Of a DNA stretch of 64,000 bases, positions 8,712-17,474 are shown in pieces (within the stretch, counting starts at the first letter, position 1; every line of letters begins with the position of its first letter). The notes under the pieces are model-generated. The model did no database searches, had not been told where the DNA came from, and saw only the letters and a list, made by a program, of their open reading frames with translations. The stretch is from UBA1952 sp965246765 (lineage in GTDB: Bacteria; Bacteroidota; Bacteroidia; Chitinophagales; Chitinophagaceae). The DNA lies in assembly GCA_965246765.1 (NCBI GenBank), contig CBDFFJ010000008.1, positions 186,001 to 250,000 of the forward strand, in the 5' to 3' direction. A program made the position numbers and the translations under genes.

Positions 8712-10379
8712 ATGGCCGCACCGTACAAGCCCATCCGTAGATTAATAGAGGTGCTTCGCTACGAGCGTGGCGAGATTCTGTCTATCTACTTCTACGCCGC
8801 GCTCGCCGGGCTGGTGCAGCTTAGCCTGCCGCTCGGCATACAGAGCATCGTATCATTTGTGCAGGCTGCTGCCGTGTCAACCTCGCTGGTGCTGCTCATC
8901 ATTTTTGTAATTGCAGGCACAGGGATCTACGGACTGCTGCAGGTAAATGTGATGCGCCTCATTGAGAAAATACAGCAGCAGCTTTTCGTCCGCTACGCCT
9001 TCTCCTATGCCGATGCTATCCCGCGCCTTGACCTGCGCGCCGTGGACGCTTACTACCTGCCCGAGTTAACCAACCGGTTCTTTGACACCGGCACCCTGCA
9101 AAAAGGCATTGGCAAGCTGCTGCTGGATATTCCGGCGGCTTCTATCCAGATTCTGTTCGGGCTTATTCTGCTTTCCTTTTATCACCCGGTATTCATCTTT
9201 TTCGGGGCGTTGCTGCTCGCTATCCTCGTGTTGCTTTTTGTGGTAAGCGGCAAGCGCGGCATGGAGACGAGCATTGAGGAAAGCGATTTTAAATACAAGG
9301 TAGCGGGCTACCTGCAGGAGCTGGCCCGCATCATTACCAGCGTAAAATTTGCGCGTGGTGAGGGACTGCATTTGCAAAAGACCGATGGACTCGTAAGCGG
9401 CTATCTGAACGCCCGCACAGCACATTTCCGAATCCTGCAGCTCCAATATTGGGCACTTGTCGTATTTAAGTTGCTTATCACGGCGGCCATGCTCACAATA
9501 GGCGCAGTGCTGCTCGTCAATCAGCAGCTCACCGTCGGCCAGTTCATCGCTGCAGAGATTGTCATTCTGATGGTGATTAGCTCGGTGGAAAAGATGATTG
9601 TGAATCTTGACAACGTGTATGACGTGCTCACCGCCGTTGAAAAAATCGGCAAGGTCACCGACAAGCCAATGGAGCCGGACGGCAAGCAATTGCTAATGCA
9701 TTCCGGCAGCGGCGCAAGCGTCAGCATCAGTAATCTGTCGTTTTCATTTCTGCACGAGGAGTCAATCCTGAACGGTGTTTTCTGCGCTATTGCCGCCGGC
9801 GAGAAGGTTGCGTTGCTGGGTGAGTACGGTGCCGGAAAAAGCACGCTGTTGCGGATAATCGCGGGACTTTATCCAGACTTTAAAGGGTCGCTACAGATAG
9901 ACGGGGTGCCGGTTGCCGCCTACAAAAAAGAAGCGCTGCGCAAGGAAGTCAGCCTGATGCTGCAAACGGCAACCGACATTTTTGAAGGCAGCCTTTACGA
10001 TAACATCTGCCTCGGCGAGGAAGGCGTTACGCACGCGCGCTTAGCGAAGCTCGCCGCCATCACCGGCCTGAACGTCTTTGCGGATGCGCAGCCTGAGGGC
10101 TATGATGTGCAGCTTCCGGCGGCCGGCCAAAACCTCTCCGGCAAAACCATTCGCAAAATCATGCTCATGCGTGCCCTCATTCACAACCCACGCCTGCTGC
10201 TGCTGGAAGAGCCGTGGCTGGGCCTGGAAGCGCCATACACCCGCAGCATTCAGGAATACCTGCTGAATGAGTTGCCCAATACAACAGCGATAATCGTGAC
10301 CGGCGAGCGCGATTTTGCAGCGCGTTGCAGCCAGACCTTCATTCTCAACAACGGCGCGCTCATCACCCCATCCTTATGA
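8712..10379 (+). CDS. ABC transporter, fused membrane and ATPase domains (type I-like exporter)
   Basis: 555 residues: an N-terminal six-helix ABC exporter membrane domain (about residues 20-310) followed by a nucleotide-binding domain. Walker A GEYGAGKST is at about 370-378 and Walker B-like LLLLEEP at about 494-500. Several catalytic signatures are non-canonical: the ABC signature reads NLSGK instead of LSGGQ, the Walker B aspartate is Glu, and the switch histidine position reads TGER. There is no C39 peptidase domain. With the downstream HlyD and TolC genes it would form a tripartite exporter spanning both membranes. The stop overlaps the next start by ATGA. Probable repression by the TetR protein at 13107 is suggested by shared operator sequences. 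Confidence 0.85.
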   Translation: MAAPYKPIRRLIEVLRYERGEILSIYFYAALAGLVQLSLPLGIQSIVSFVQAAAVSTSLVLLIIFVIAGTGIYGLLQVNVMRLIEKIQQQLFVRYAFSYADAIPRLDLRAVDAYYLPELTNRFFDTGTLQKGIGKLLLDIPAASIQILFGLILLSFYHPVFIFFGALLLAILVLLFVVSGKRGMETSIEESDFKYKVAGYLQELARIITSVKFARGEGLHLQKTDGLVSGYLNARTAHFRILQLQYWALVVFKLLITAAMLTIGAVLLVNQQLTVGQFIAAEIVILMVISSVEKMIVNLDNVYDVLTAVEKIGKVTDKPMEPDGKQLLMHSGSGASVSISNLSFSFLHEESILNGVFCAIAAGEKVALLGEYGAGKSTLLRIIAGLYPDFKGSLQIDGVPVAAYKKEALRKEVSLMLQTATDIFEGSLYDNICLGEEGVTHARLAKLAAITGLNVFADAQPEGYDVQLPAAGQNLSGKTIRKIMLMRALIHNPRLLLLEEPWLGLEAPYTRSIQEYLLNELPNTTAIIVTGERDFAARCSQTFILNNGALITPSL

Positions 10380-11728
10380 AAGGCATTCAGGAAAAATTAG
10401 CTCAAGAGCATCCGGGCACAAGGCTTTCGGCATTTGAGAAAGTGTATCGCTACGGCAAGCGCAGCCGTGTGCGCTACTGGGCGCTTGGCATTTTCGGCCT
10501 GCTTATCCTCACGCTCTTTCTTCCGTGGACGCAAAATATTCGCGCTACCGGAACCGTCACCACGCTGCGGCAGGAAGCACGCGCACAGGAGGTAAACAGC
10601 ATCATCGCCGGGCGCATCACACGCTGGTATGTGAAGGAAGGTGACTTTGTGCAGGCGGGCGATACGCTGGCTATTCTTGCGGAAGTAAAGGATGCTTATT
10701 TAGACCCGCAATTACTGCGTCGCACCGAAGAGCAGATTAGCGCCAAAAGCACTTCTGTCGCGGCTTACGGCCAAAAGATGAGCGCTACCGAATCGCAGAT
10801 GAGCGCCATTACCGCAGGCCGCGACCTCAAGCTCAGCCAGCTTCAAAACAAAGTGCGGCAGATGCAGCTAAAGGTGGTTGCCGACAGCATGGAGATGATT
10901 GCCTCGACCAATGATTTCCGCATTGCAGAAGCGCAATATACCCGGCAGCGCGCGATGCGCGACAGCGGCCTTGCAAGCCTCGCGCAGGTAGAAGGACGCT
11001 CACAGTCGTACCAAAGCGCGCTGGCAAAAAAGACGAGCGCCGAAATCAAATGGAGCAATACAAAAACGGATTTAGTGAATGCCCGCATTGAGCAATCTTC
11101 CGCCTTGCAGGAATACGCCGAAAAATCATTCAAAGCGCAGGGCGACCGCGCCGCTGCTCTCTCCGACCGGAGCGCCGGCGAAGCAGAATTGAGCAAGCTG
11201 CGCAACCAATATGCCAATTACAGCATCCGCGCAGGGCAGTATTTTCTTATAGCGCCGCAAAGCGGTCAGGTGATGGCCGCCACCAAATCAGGCATCAACG
11301 AGATGGTGAAGGAAGGCGAGAAGCTGCTGGAGATTGTACCCACAGATGCTACGCATGCGGTAGAGCTGTTCGTTCGTCCGCTGGATAGGCCGTTGCTGCG
11401 CATTGGTCAGAAGGTTCGTTTTATGTTTGACGGTTACCCGGCCATCGTGTTCAGCGGCTGGCCGCAGGCGTCCTACGGCACATTCGGCGGTGTAGTGACG
11501 GCCATTGAAACGAACGTAAGCGCGAATGGGAAGTTCCGTGTCCTCATAGCCGAAGATTCAAGCGACCGGAAATGGCCGCCTACGCTTTCACTGGGCAGCG
11601 GCGCGCAGGGAATCGCGCTGCTGAAGGATGTACCGATTGCCTACGAGCTGTGGCGAAATGTGAATGGCTTTCCGCCGGATTACTACCAAACGCCGAAGGA
11701 GGGCAAGAGCGATGGGAAGAAAAAGTAG
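10376..11728 (+). CDS. HlyD-family periplasmic adaptor (membrane fusion protein)
   Basis: 450 residues. The start is at ATG 10376, overlapping the ABC gene stop (ATGA), which implies translational coupling. One N-terminal membrane anchor (about 37-53, VRYWALGIFGLLILTLFLPW) is followed by a barrel-sandwich half-motif (IIAGRITRWYVKEGDFVQAGDTLA), a long coiled-coil hairpin (about 120-285), the second lipoyl half (FLIAPQSGQVMAATKSGINEMVKEGEKLLEIVPT) and a C-terminal beta-barrel (VRFMFDGYPAIVF). Such adaptors link an inner-membrane exporter to an outer-membrane TolC channel. It is the middle gene of a three-gene exporter operon. Confidence 0.9.
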   Translation: MKGIQEKLAQEHPGTRLSAFEKVYRYGKRSRVRYWALGIFGLLILTLFLPWTQNIRATGTVTTLRQEARAQEVNSIIAGRITRWYVKEGDFVQAGDTLAILAEVKDAYLDPQLLRRTEEQISAKSTSVAAYGQKMSATESQMSAITAGRDLKLSQLQNKVRQMQLKVVADSMEMIASTNDFRIAEAQYTRQRAMRDSGLASLAQVEGRSQSYQSALAKKTSAEIKWSNTKTDLVNARIEQSSALQEYAEKSFKAQGDRAAALSDRSAGEAELSKLRNQYANYSIRAGQYFLIAPQSGQVMAATKSGINEMVKEGEKLLEIVPTDATHAVELFVRPLDRPLLRIGQKVRFMFDGYPAIVFSGWPQASYGTFGGVVTAIETNVSANGKFRVLIAEDSSDRKWPPTLSLGSGAQGIALLKDVPIAYELWRNVNGFPPDYYQTPKEGKSDGKKK

Positions 11729-13106
11729 CATCCTATTGGCACTGCTCTTCTGGGCATCCCGCGCCGTTGCGCTCACGAGCGACAGCGCCCGCATCCTCAC
11801 GCCCGATGCGTTCTTCGCCATTGTGCGGCAATATCATCCCATGGTGCGCAGTGCAGCTTTGCAGGTGCAGCGCGCAGAGGCAGGCATCCAATCGGCGCGA
11901 GGTACTTTTGACCCGGTTGCCACCGCAACTTTTGACCAGAAAACTTTAGACGGCAAGACTTACTTCCAATACTTCCGTCCCGAGGTGAGCATCCCCACAT
12001 GGTACGGATTAGAGCTTCTTGCGGGCGTAGAAGATGTACGCGGCGAACGGGTAAATCCAGAGGCGACCATTGGCTCGCTTTCCTACGCAGGCGCGAAGCT
12101 GAACATCAACAGTATCTGGATAGACAGCCGGCGTGCGGTGCTTCGGCAGGCACAGGCCCTGCGTGCGCAAACCGAGGCGGAGCGCAGGCTGGCGGTGAAC
12201 AATCTGCTTTACGAAGCGGCGGGCGCATACTACAACTGGCAGCGCGAATGGGCAAGCCTTGGCATCATCCGCGGCGCATTGAGGAACGCGCAGGAGCGAA
12301 CGCGCTTTACGCGTATAGAATACGAGCAAGGCGCGAGACCGGCAATAGATACGGTAGAAGCGCTGGCGCAATTGCAGAGCATAGAGATGCAGCTATCTGC
12401 TGCCGGAGCCGCCTATGCAAATGCGGGCCTTGAGCTAAGCAATTACCTCTGGCTGCAGGACGGCACACCGCTGCCCGATGCGGGTGCGATGCAGCCACAA
12501 AACGCTTCCGAATCCCTTGCCTTACCGCCTGTTGAAACACTGGTATGCACCGCGCTGCAAGGCCATCCAAAGCTCGCATCGCTGCAAAGCAAGCTGGACG
12601 TGCTGGGCTTTGACCGGCAACTAAAGGCCACTTATCTCGCGCCCAAGCTGAGTGTAAAGGCCACCACGCTCACCAAAGGCTATTCAGCGCCAGGCGATAT
12701 AGCGACGCCGTATTTAGAGAACAATAGCAAGCTCAGCGCCGAGCTGCGTTTCCCGCTCTTTCTCCGCGAGGCGCGCGGGGCTTACGGCGCGGCGGGACTT
12801 AAGATTAGGGAGACAAGCCTGGAGCGCGATGCGGCTGCCTGGGCCATTGAGAATAAGCTCCGCGCCGCCGTCAACGATGCTTATGCGACAGACGCGCAGC
12901 TTCGCACGGCACAGGCGATGCTGGAAGCTTATACGCGGCTCTACAATGGCGAGCGTACGCGCTTTGAAGGCGGTGAAAGCACGCTCTTCCTGCTGAATAG
13001 CCGGCAGAATAAGGTGATTGAAGGCGCACAGAAGGTAGCGGAGCTTTCGGCGAAAAGAGGGAAGGCGGTGACCGCAGTATGGTTTGCGGCGGGGGCACTG
13101 ATGTAA
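11712..13106 (+). CDS. TolC-family outer membrane channel
   Basis: 464 residues from ATG 11712, which overlaps the HlyD gene by 17 bp and opens a signal peptide (MGRKSSILLALLFWASRAVA). Two outer-membrane efflux-protein repeats of long amphipathic helices are visible (about 60-260 and 285-455: QVQRAEAGIQSARGTFDP, RRAVLRQAQALRAQTEAERRL, LRTAQAMLEAYTRLYNGE, LNSRQNKVIEGAQKV). It forms the trimeric channel of the exporter encoded just upstream. It ends next to the stop of the convergent TetR gene, with no gap. Confidence 0.88.
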   Translation: MGRKSSILLALLFWASRAVALTSDSARILTPDAFFAIVRQYHPMVRSAALQVQRAEAGIQSARGTFDPVATATFDQKTLDGKTYFQYFRPEVSIPTWYGLELLAGVEDVRGERVNPEATIGSLSYAGAKLNINSIWIDSRRAVLRQAQALRAQTEAERRLAVNNLLYEAAGAYYNWQREWASLGIIRGALRNAQERTRFTRIEYEQGARPAIDTVEALAQLQSIEMQLSAAGAAYANAGLELSNYLWLQDGTPLPDAGAMQPQNASESLALPPVETLVCTALQGHPKLASLQSKLDVLGFDRQLKATYLAPKLSVKATTLTKGYSAPGDIATPYLENNSKLSAELRFPLFLREARGAYGAAGLKIRETSLERDAAAWAIENKLRAAVNDAYATDAQLRTAQAMLEAYTRLYNGERTRFEGGESTLFLLNSRQNKVIEGAQKVAELSAKRGKAVTAVWFAAGALM

Positions 13107-13811
13107 TTACCCTTTCTTCTTCCGCGTTGCCACTATTGACGCATCCAGTGCGCTAAACACGAGATGCTCTAGAAATGCAAGCAGCCCCGTCACATCTTTC
13201 TGTCCGCCAAAATCCGTCAGTCGCGGCAGATGGTCCTTAAAGTAAAACTGATGATGCGCTGTCTCTATTAAGGTGCTCGCAAGCGAATGCGGGTAAGGAT
13301 AACCGGGCTTGTAAGCCAGAAAAATTTCCGCAATTCGGTGGCATAAATCCTTGTAAGGCTTGAAGAGCTGCGCCTGATTATCGGCGGTCACGTGGCGGGT
13401 GAGATAAGACTTGTCGCCCTCCGTAATGGCAATGCTGTGCAGCGTCGCTTTGTCCACGCCCGCGAAGGGCAGCTCGTCAGTCCCCTGCTGCGTGAGCTGC
13501 CGGATAACGACGCGGATTTTCTCAGCCGGGTCTTGCAGATTGTTGGTATGGAAGATGAGTCCGTATTCCATCCAGCTCCAGAACCAGGTGGTGATGTAGG
13601 TGAGCAGCCGGTGCTTGTTTTCAAAGTAGCGATAGATGCTCGCTTCGGTTGTGCCTATTTCCGTCGCCAGCTTCTTAAAGGTAAAATCCTCAAAGCCCAG
13701 TGCGTCTATAAGCTTGATGCCCTGCACCACGATTTTCCTGCCCAGCTCCGAACCTTCCGGGTCGCGAAGGAAAAGGGCGGGATTCATCTTGATTTGTAGC
13801 TGAAGCTCCAT
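13107..13811 (-). CDS. TetR-family transcriptional regulator
   Basis: 234 residues from ATG 13811; the frame is open further upstream but is unsupported as coding. The N-terminal helix-turn-helix is clear: FTFKKLATEIGTTEASIYRYFENKHRLL. The remainder is an all-helical ligand or dimerisation domain with no recognisable effector specificity. It lies tail-to-tail with the exporter operon. Its own upstream region carries a perfect 15-bp dyad (13888-13902) that recurs with 13/15 identity before the exporter genes. The simplest reading is autoregulation plus repression of the exporter (inference). Confidence 0.85.
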   Translation of the reverse strand: MELQLQIKMNPALFLRDPEGSELGRKIVVQGIKLIDALGFEDFTFKKLATEIGTTEASIYRYFENKHRLLTYITTWFWSWMEYGLIFHTNNLQDPAEKIRVVIRQLTQQGTDELPFAGVDKATLHSIAITEGDKSYLTRHVTADNQAQLFKPYKDLCHRIAEIFLAYKPGYPYPHSLASTLIETAHHQFYFKDHLPRLTDFGGQKDVTGLLAFLEHLVFSALDASIVATRKKKG

Positions 13812-13887
13812 TGGGCAGAAAAAGTTTTTAAGGCAAGCGATAAAGTTAGGCCATGCTGCCACAAATGGTGGCATAGCTTTTTTAAAT

Positions 13888-13902
13888 GATAGCAATACTA
13901 TC
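13888..13902. promoter_or_regulatory. Candidate TetR operator between tetR and purK
   Basis: Perfect inverted repeat GATAG-CAATA-CTATC. The reverse complement, GATAGTATTGCTATC, closely matches the site at 8652. It lies between the divergent TetR and purK genes, so purK transcription could be affected too. A second imperfect dyad (ACTATCTTTTAAAATAGT) overlaps it on the right. Confidence 0.6.
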
Positions 13903-13919
13903 TTTTAAAATAGTTTTAG

Positions 13920-13927
13920 TAAGTTTG
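13920..13927 (+). promoter_or_regulatory. -7 promoter box of purK
   Basis: TAAGTTTG matches TAnnTTTG exactly and lies 18 nt before the purK ATG at 13946, just right of the candidate TetR operator. Confidence 0.5.
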
Positions 13928-13945
13928 CCGCAAATCAATCAGACC

Positions 13946-15133
13946 ATGGGCTATCAGGGCAAGACAATCGGCATACTCGGCGGCGGCCAGCTCGGGGCCA
14001 TGCTTATACGCTCAGCCATAGATTTCGGCCTTAAAGTGGCGGTGCTGGATAAAAGTCCGGACGTGCCCTGCGCCTCCTACGCAACTGCCTTCACCACCGG
14101 AGACCCGCAGGATTATGAGACGGTGCTCGCCTTTGGCCGGATGGTAGATGTGCTCACTATTGAGAAGGAAGCGGTGAATGTAAAAGCGCTGCAGCAGCTG
14201 GAGCGCGAAGGCATCCACGTCCATCCTTCCGCGACCGTTGTAGGGCTGATACAGGATAAGTGGATTCAGAAAAAAACCCTGGAAGCAGCCGGCATTCCGG
14301 TTGTGCCTGGCATTCCTATCCTGAACCGCGCGGAGCTTCATCAGCATACTGATAAGCTGCCCGGCTGCCTCAAGCTTTGCACGCAGGGCTACGACGGCAA
14401 GGGCGTGATGATGCTGCGGAGCGAGGCGGATATTGAAGGCGCTTTTGACGTGCCCTGCGTGCTGGAAGCGCTCGTGGACATAAAGCAGGAACTGTCCGTA
14501 ATCGTGTCGCGCAATGCACAGGGCCTTGTAGAATGCTACGACCCGGTGATGATGATTTTTGACAAGGAACGCTTCGTGCTGGACTTTCAGCTATGCCCCG
14601 CCAACATTGCGCCGCCACAGGCGATTGAGGCCTGCAACATCGCCATTCGCGTAGCCGAAGCCCTGAATCTGGTGGGCATTCTTGCGGTAGAAATGTTTGT
14701 GACCACAGACGGAAAGCTCGTGGTAAATGAATTGGCCCCGCGCCCGCACAACAGCGGCCACCACACGATAGAAGCCTGCGCTACGTCGCAATACGAGCAG
14801 CACCTGCGCGCCATTCTCGGCCTGCCGCTTGGCGATACCCGCACCCTTTCACCTTCGGTGATGATAAACATCCTGGAGCCTGCCGCGCAGCGCCGCTCGT
14901 CTATGCAGCAGGCCATGCGCACCATCCTCGGCGTGGCTGATACGCACATACACTGGTACGGCAAAAGCAGCGGGCAGGAAGGCCGCAAGATGGGCCACAT
15001 CACCATCACCGAAGACACGATTGAGAACGCCCTGAGCAAGGCCGTGATGGTGCGCCACATGATGAAGCACGGTGACGAGGCGGCTCAAACTCTTTCTTAT
15101 CCAACCATCCAGAACAATACAACAAATGATTAG
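13946..15133 (+). CDS. purK: 5-(carboxyamino)imidazole ribonucleotide synthase PurK
   Basis: 395 residues. It starts MGYQGKTIGILGGGQLGAML, the typical PurK nucleotide-binding opening. An ATP-grasp domain follows (QDKWIQKKTLEAAGIPVVPG; KLCTQGYDGKGVMML) with the metal/ATP motif LVVNELAPRPHNSGHHTIEAC near residue 270. PurK converts 5-aminoimidazole ribonucleotide, bicarbonate and ATP to N5-CAIR in de novo purine synthesis. It overlaps purE by 8 bp, so the two are co-translated; length is normal for the family. The promoter region is shared with the divergent TetR gene. Confidence 0.95.
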   Translation: MGYQGKTIGILGGGQLGAMLIRSAIDFGLKVAVLDKSPDVPCASYATAFTTGDPQDYETVLAFGRMVDVLTIEKEAVNVKALQQLEREGIHVHPSATVVGLIQDKWIQKKTLEAAGIPVVPGIPILNRAELHQHTDKLPGCLKLCTQGYDGKGVMMLRSEADIEGAFDVPCVLEALVDIKQELSVIVSRNAQGLVECYDPVMMIFDKERFVLDFQLCPANIAPPQAIEACNIAIRVAEALNLVGILAVEMFVTTDGKLVVNELAPRPHNSGHHTIEACATSQYEQHLRAILGLPLGDTRTLSPSVMINILEPAAQRRSSMQQAMRTILGVADTHIHWYGKSSGQEGRKMGHITITEDTIENALSKAVMVRHMMKHGDEAAQTLSYPTIQNNTTND

Positions 15134-15626
15134 AAAAGTAGCCATCGTTATGGGCAGCGCATCAGACGCGCCAATCATGCAGGAAGCCGCCGCCGTGCTG
15201 CAAGCCTTCGGCGTGCCCTTTGAGTTCACCGTCGTATCCGCGCACCGCAGCCCGCAGTGGATGTATCAGTTTGCGGGAAGCGTTGACGAGGCGGACATTG
15301 CGGTAGTAATAGCAGGTGCAGGCGGCGCGGCGCATCTTCCGGGAATGATGGCGGCGCTCACGACCGTTCCGGTAATCGGCGTACCGATTAAATCCACCAA
15401 CTCCATAGACGGCTGGGACTCGCTGCTCTCCATTGTGCAGATGCCGAAAGACGTGCCTGTGGCTACAGTAGCGGTGAATGGCGCACATAACGCGGGCATT
15501 CTCGCAGTGCAGATTCTTGCCGCATCGGACGCCGCATTGAAGCAAAAGCTGGAAGACCTCAAAGAGCGCAACCGTCAGAAAGTAGCCGCGCAGGCCGAAG
15601 AAGTCGCCATTAAAATCACGCAATAA
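15126..15626 (+). CDS. purE: N5-CAIR mutase PurE
   Basis: 166 residues from ATG 15126 inside the end of purK. It shows the class I PurE signature: VAIVMGSASDAPIM, then VVSAHRSPQWMYQFA and VIAGAGGAAHLPGMMAA, with IGVPIKSTNSIDGWDSLLSIVQMP and the NGAHNAGILAVQIL terminus. It rearranges N5-CAIR to CAIR, the step after PurK. The pairing with PurK and the class I signature argue for the two-step bacterial route rather than direct carboxylation. Confidence 0.96.
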   Translation: MIRKVAIVMGSASDAPIMQEAAAVLQAFGVPFEFTVVSAHRSPQWMYQFAGSVDEADIAVVIAGAGGAAHLPGMMAALTTVPVIGVPIKSTNSIDGWDSLLSIVQMPKDVPVATVAVNGAHNAGILAVQILAASDAALKQKLEDLKERNRQKVAAQAEEVAIKITQ

Positions 15627-15659
15627 TTTTCTCAACAAACGCCAATCATTTCAACAACC

Positions 15660-17153
15660 ATGGAAGCAACACTGTCCGCACCACCGCATGCTGCCACAGC
15701 CGGCACACCACGTGTAAAAACGCCTATCACCGTTGCGCATGGCGACGGCATCGGCCCGGAAATCATGAAGGCCACACTGCGCATTCTGGAAGCAGCAGGC
15801 GCGGCTTTAGACATTGAAGAAATAGAAATCGGCGAGCAGGTTTATCTGCGCGGAAACTCCTCCGGCATTGGTGGAGAAGCCTGGGATTCGCTGCGGCGCA
15901 CGCGGGTCTTTCTAAAGGCGCCTATCACGACGCCACAGGGCGGCGGCTACAAAAGCCTGAATGTGACGACGCGCAAAGTGCTCGGCCTTTATGCCAACGT
16001 GCGGCCCTGCGTGAGCTACCATCCGTTTGTGCACACAAAGCATCCGGTGATGGATGTAGTGATAGTGCGGGAAAACGAGGAAGACCTGTACGCGGGCGTA
16101 GAGCATCAGCAGACTGATGAGGTGGTGCAATGCCTGAAGCTTATCTCGCGGCCTGGCACCGAAAAAATTGTGCGCTACGCCTTTGAATATGCGCGCGCTT
16201 ACGGCCGCAAAAAAGTGACTTGCTTCACCAAGGACAACATCATGAAGATGACCGACGGGCTCTTTCACCGCATCTTCAATGAGGTAGGCGAAGAATATCC
16301 AGAACTTGAAAAAGAGCACTACATCGTGGACATCGGCGCCGCGCGCCTGGCTGATACGCCGGAGATTTTTGACGTGATTGTAATGCCGAATCTCTACGGC
16401 GATATTCTTTCAGACGTAGCCGCGCAAATCACCGGCTCCGTAGGCCTTGCCGGCTCCGCGAATATTGGCGAGGGCTTCGCAATGTTTGAGGCGATACATG
16501 GTTCGGCGCCGCTTATTGCGGGGCAGAATAAGGCGAACCCTTCCGGCCTGTTGCTCGGCGCCGTGCAGATGCTGGTACACATTGGTCAGGGTGATATAGC
16601 TGAGCGCATCCAGAACGCATGGCTGAAGACGCTGGAAGACGGCGTGCATACGGCAGACATTTACGACGAAGGCACGTCAGGTGAGCAGGTGGGTACGCAG
16701 GAGTTTGCGGCCGCAGTGATAGCACGTCTCGGACAGCATCCCCAAACGCTGAAGCCAGTGAGCTATGCGCACAGCGCAGACGCCTTCAACATCAAAGTAA
16801 CCGAGCGGCCGCCGATGAAAAAAGAGCTGGTAGGCGTGGACGTGTTTCTGCATCATAACGACCGCGACCCAAACGCGCTTGCAGCACTCGTAAAAGACAT
16901 CAGCAGCGCGGGCATGAAGCTGAGCATGATTACCAACCGCGGCACCAAGGTCTGGCCCGACGGCGCGCCCGAAACCTTCTGCACCGACCACTGGCGGCTG
17001 CGCTTCAAGAGCGAAGAAGCTACGGCGCATTCGTACCAGGCAGTCGTGGATTTACTGCAGCGCATTCATCACCGCAGGCTGGATATTATCAAGACGGAAA
17101 ACCTCTACTACTTAGACGGCAAGCCCGGCTTCACAGCGGCGCAGGGACAGTAA
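15660..17153 (+). CDS. icd: NADP-dependent isocitrate dehydrogenase (long, Thermus-like type)
   Basis: 497 residues. The isocitrate/isopropylmalate dehydrogenase core occupies about 20-345: ITVAHGDGIGPEIMKATL, LNVTTRKVLGLYANVRPC, VIVRENEEDLYAGVEH, VMPNLYGDILSDVAAQITG and EAIHGSAPLIAGQNKANPSG. A C-terminal extension of about 140 residues (from about LKPVSYAH; PPMKKELVGVDVFLHHNDRDP) is typical of the Thermus-type NADP enzyme. It oxidatively decarboxylates isocitrate to 2-oxoglutarate in the TCA cycle. It lies 33 bp after purE and is probably in the same transcript, an unusual partner for purine genes. Confidence 0.93.
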   Translation: MEATLSAPPHAATAGTPRVKTPITVAHGDGIGPEIMKATLRILEAAGAALDIEEIEIGEQVYLRGNSSGIGGEAWDSLRRTRVFLKAPITTPQGGGYKSLNVTTRKVLGLYANVRPCVSYHPFVHTKHPVMDVVIVRENEEDLYAGVEHQQTDEVVQCLKLISRPGTEKIVRYAFEYARAYGRKKVTCFTKDNIMKMTDGLFHRIFNEVGEEYPELEKEHYIVDIGAARLADTPEIFDVIVMPNLYGDILSDVAAQITGSVGLAGSANIGEGFAMFEAIHGSAPLIAGQNKANPSGLLLGAVQMLVHIGQGDIAERIQNAWLKTLEDGVHTADIYDEGTSGEQVGTQEFAAAVIARLGQHPQTLKPVSYAHSADAFNIKVTERPPMKKELVGVDVFLHHNDRDPNALAALVKDISSAGMKLSMITNRGTKVWPDGAPETFCTDHWRLRFKSEEATAHSYQAVVDLLQRIHHRRLDIIKTENLYYLDGKPGFTAAQGQ

Positions 17154-17186
17154 AAAACATTCCAAACTTCTAACAACACAACCATC

Positions 17187-17462
17187 ATGGACATTACACT
17201 TATCTCAGGCCGCTTCGCCGCTGAAGACGCCAGGGCATTACTCACCGCCATTACCCGCGTGAAAACAAATTACCACGAACAGAAAATACGCGACGTACAT
17301 CATGGTGAAGAAGACATCAAGCACAGTGAGAACCGCATTAAAACACTGGAGCAGGGATTGCGCGATGCGCTGGCGCTGATAAAGGAAAACGGCGGCGCTG
17401 TGGATTTGCACGCTGCAATTGCAGTAAAACCCATTGCCTTGCAGGCTGCATCTTCGCAATAG
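17187..17462 (+). CDS. Small hypothetical protein
   Basis: 91 residues, 33 bp after icd on the same strand. It is largely helical and charged (FAAEDARALLTAITRVKTNYHEQKI, EEDIKHSENRIKTLEQGLRDALALIKENG), with a likely amphipathic coiled-coil hairpin. There is no signal peptide or membrane helix. I do not recognise the family. It ends 12 bp from the convergent T9SS protein. Confidence 0.65.
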   Translation: MDITLISGRFAAEDARALLTAITRVKTNYHEQKIRDVHHGEEDIKHSENRIKTLEQGLRDALALIKENGGAVDLHAAIAVKPIALQAASSQ

Positions 17463-17474
17463 AAAAGCGGAAGA

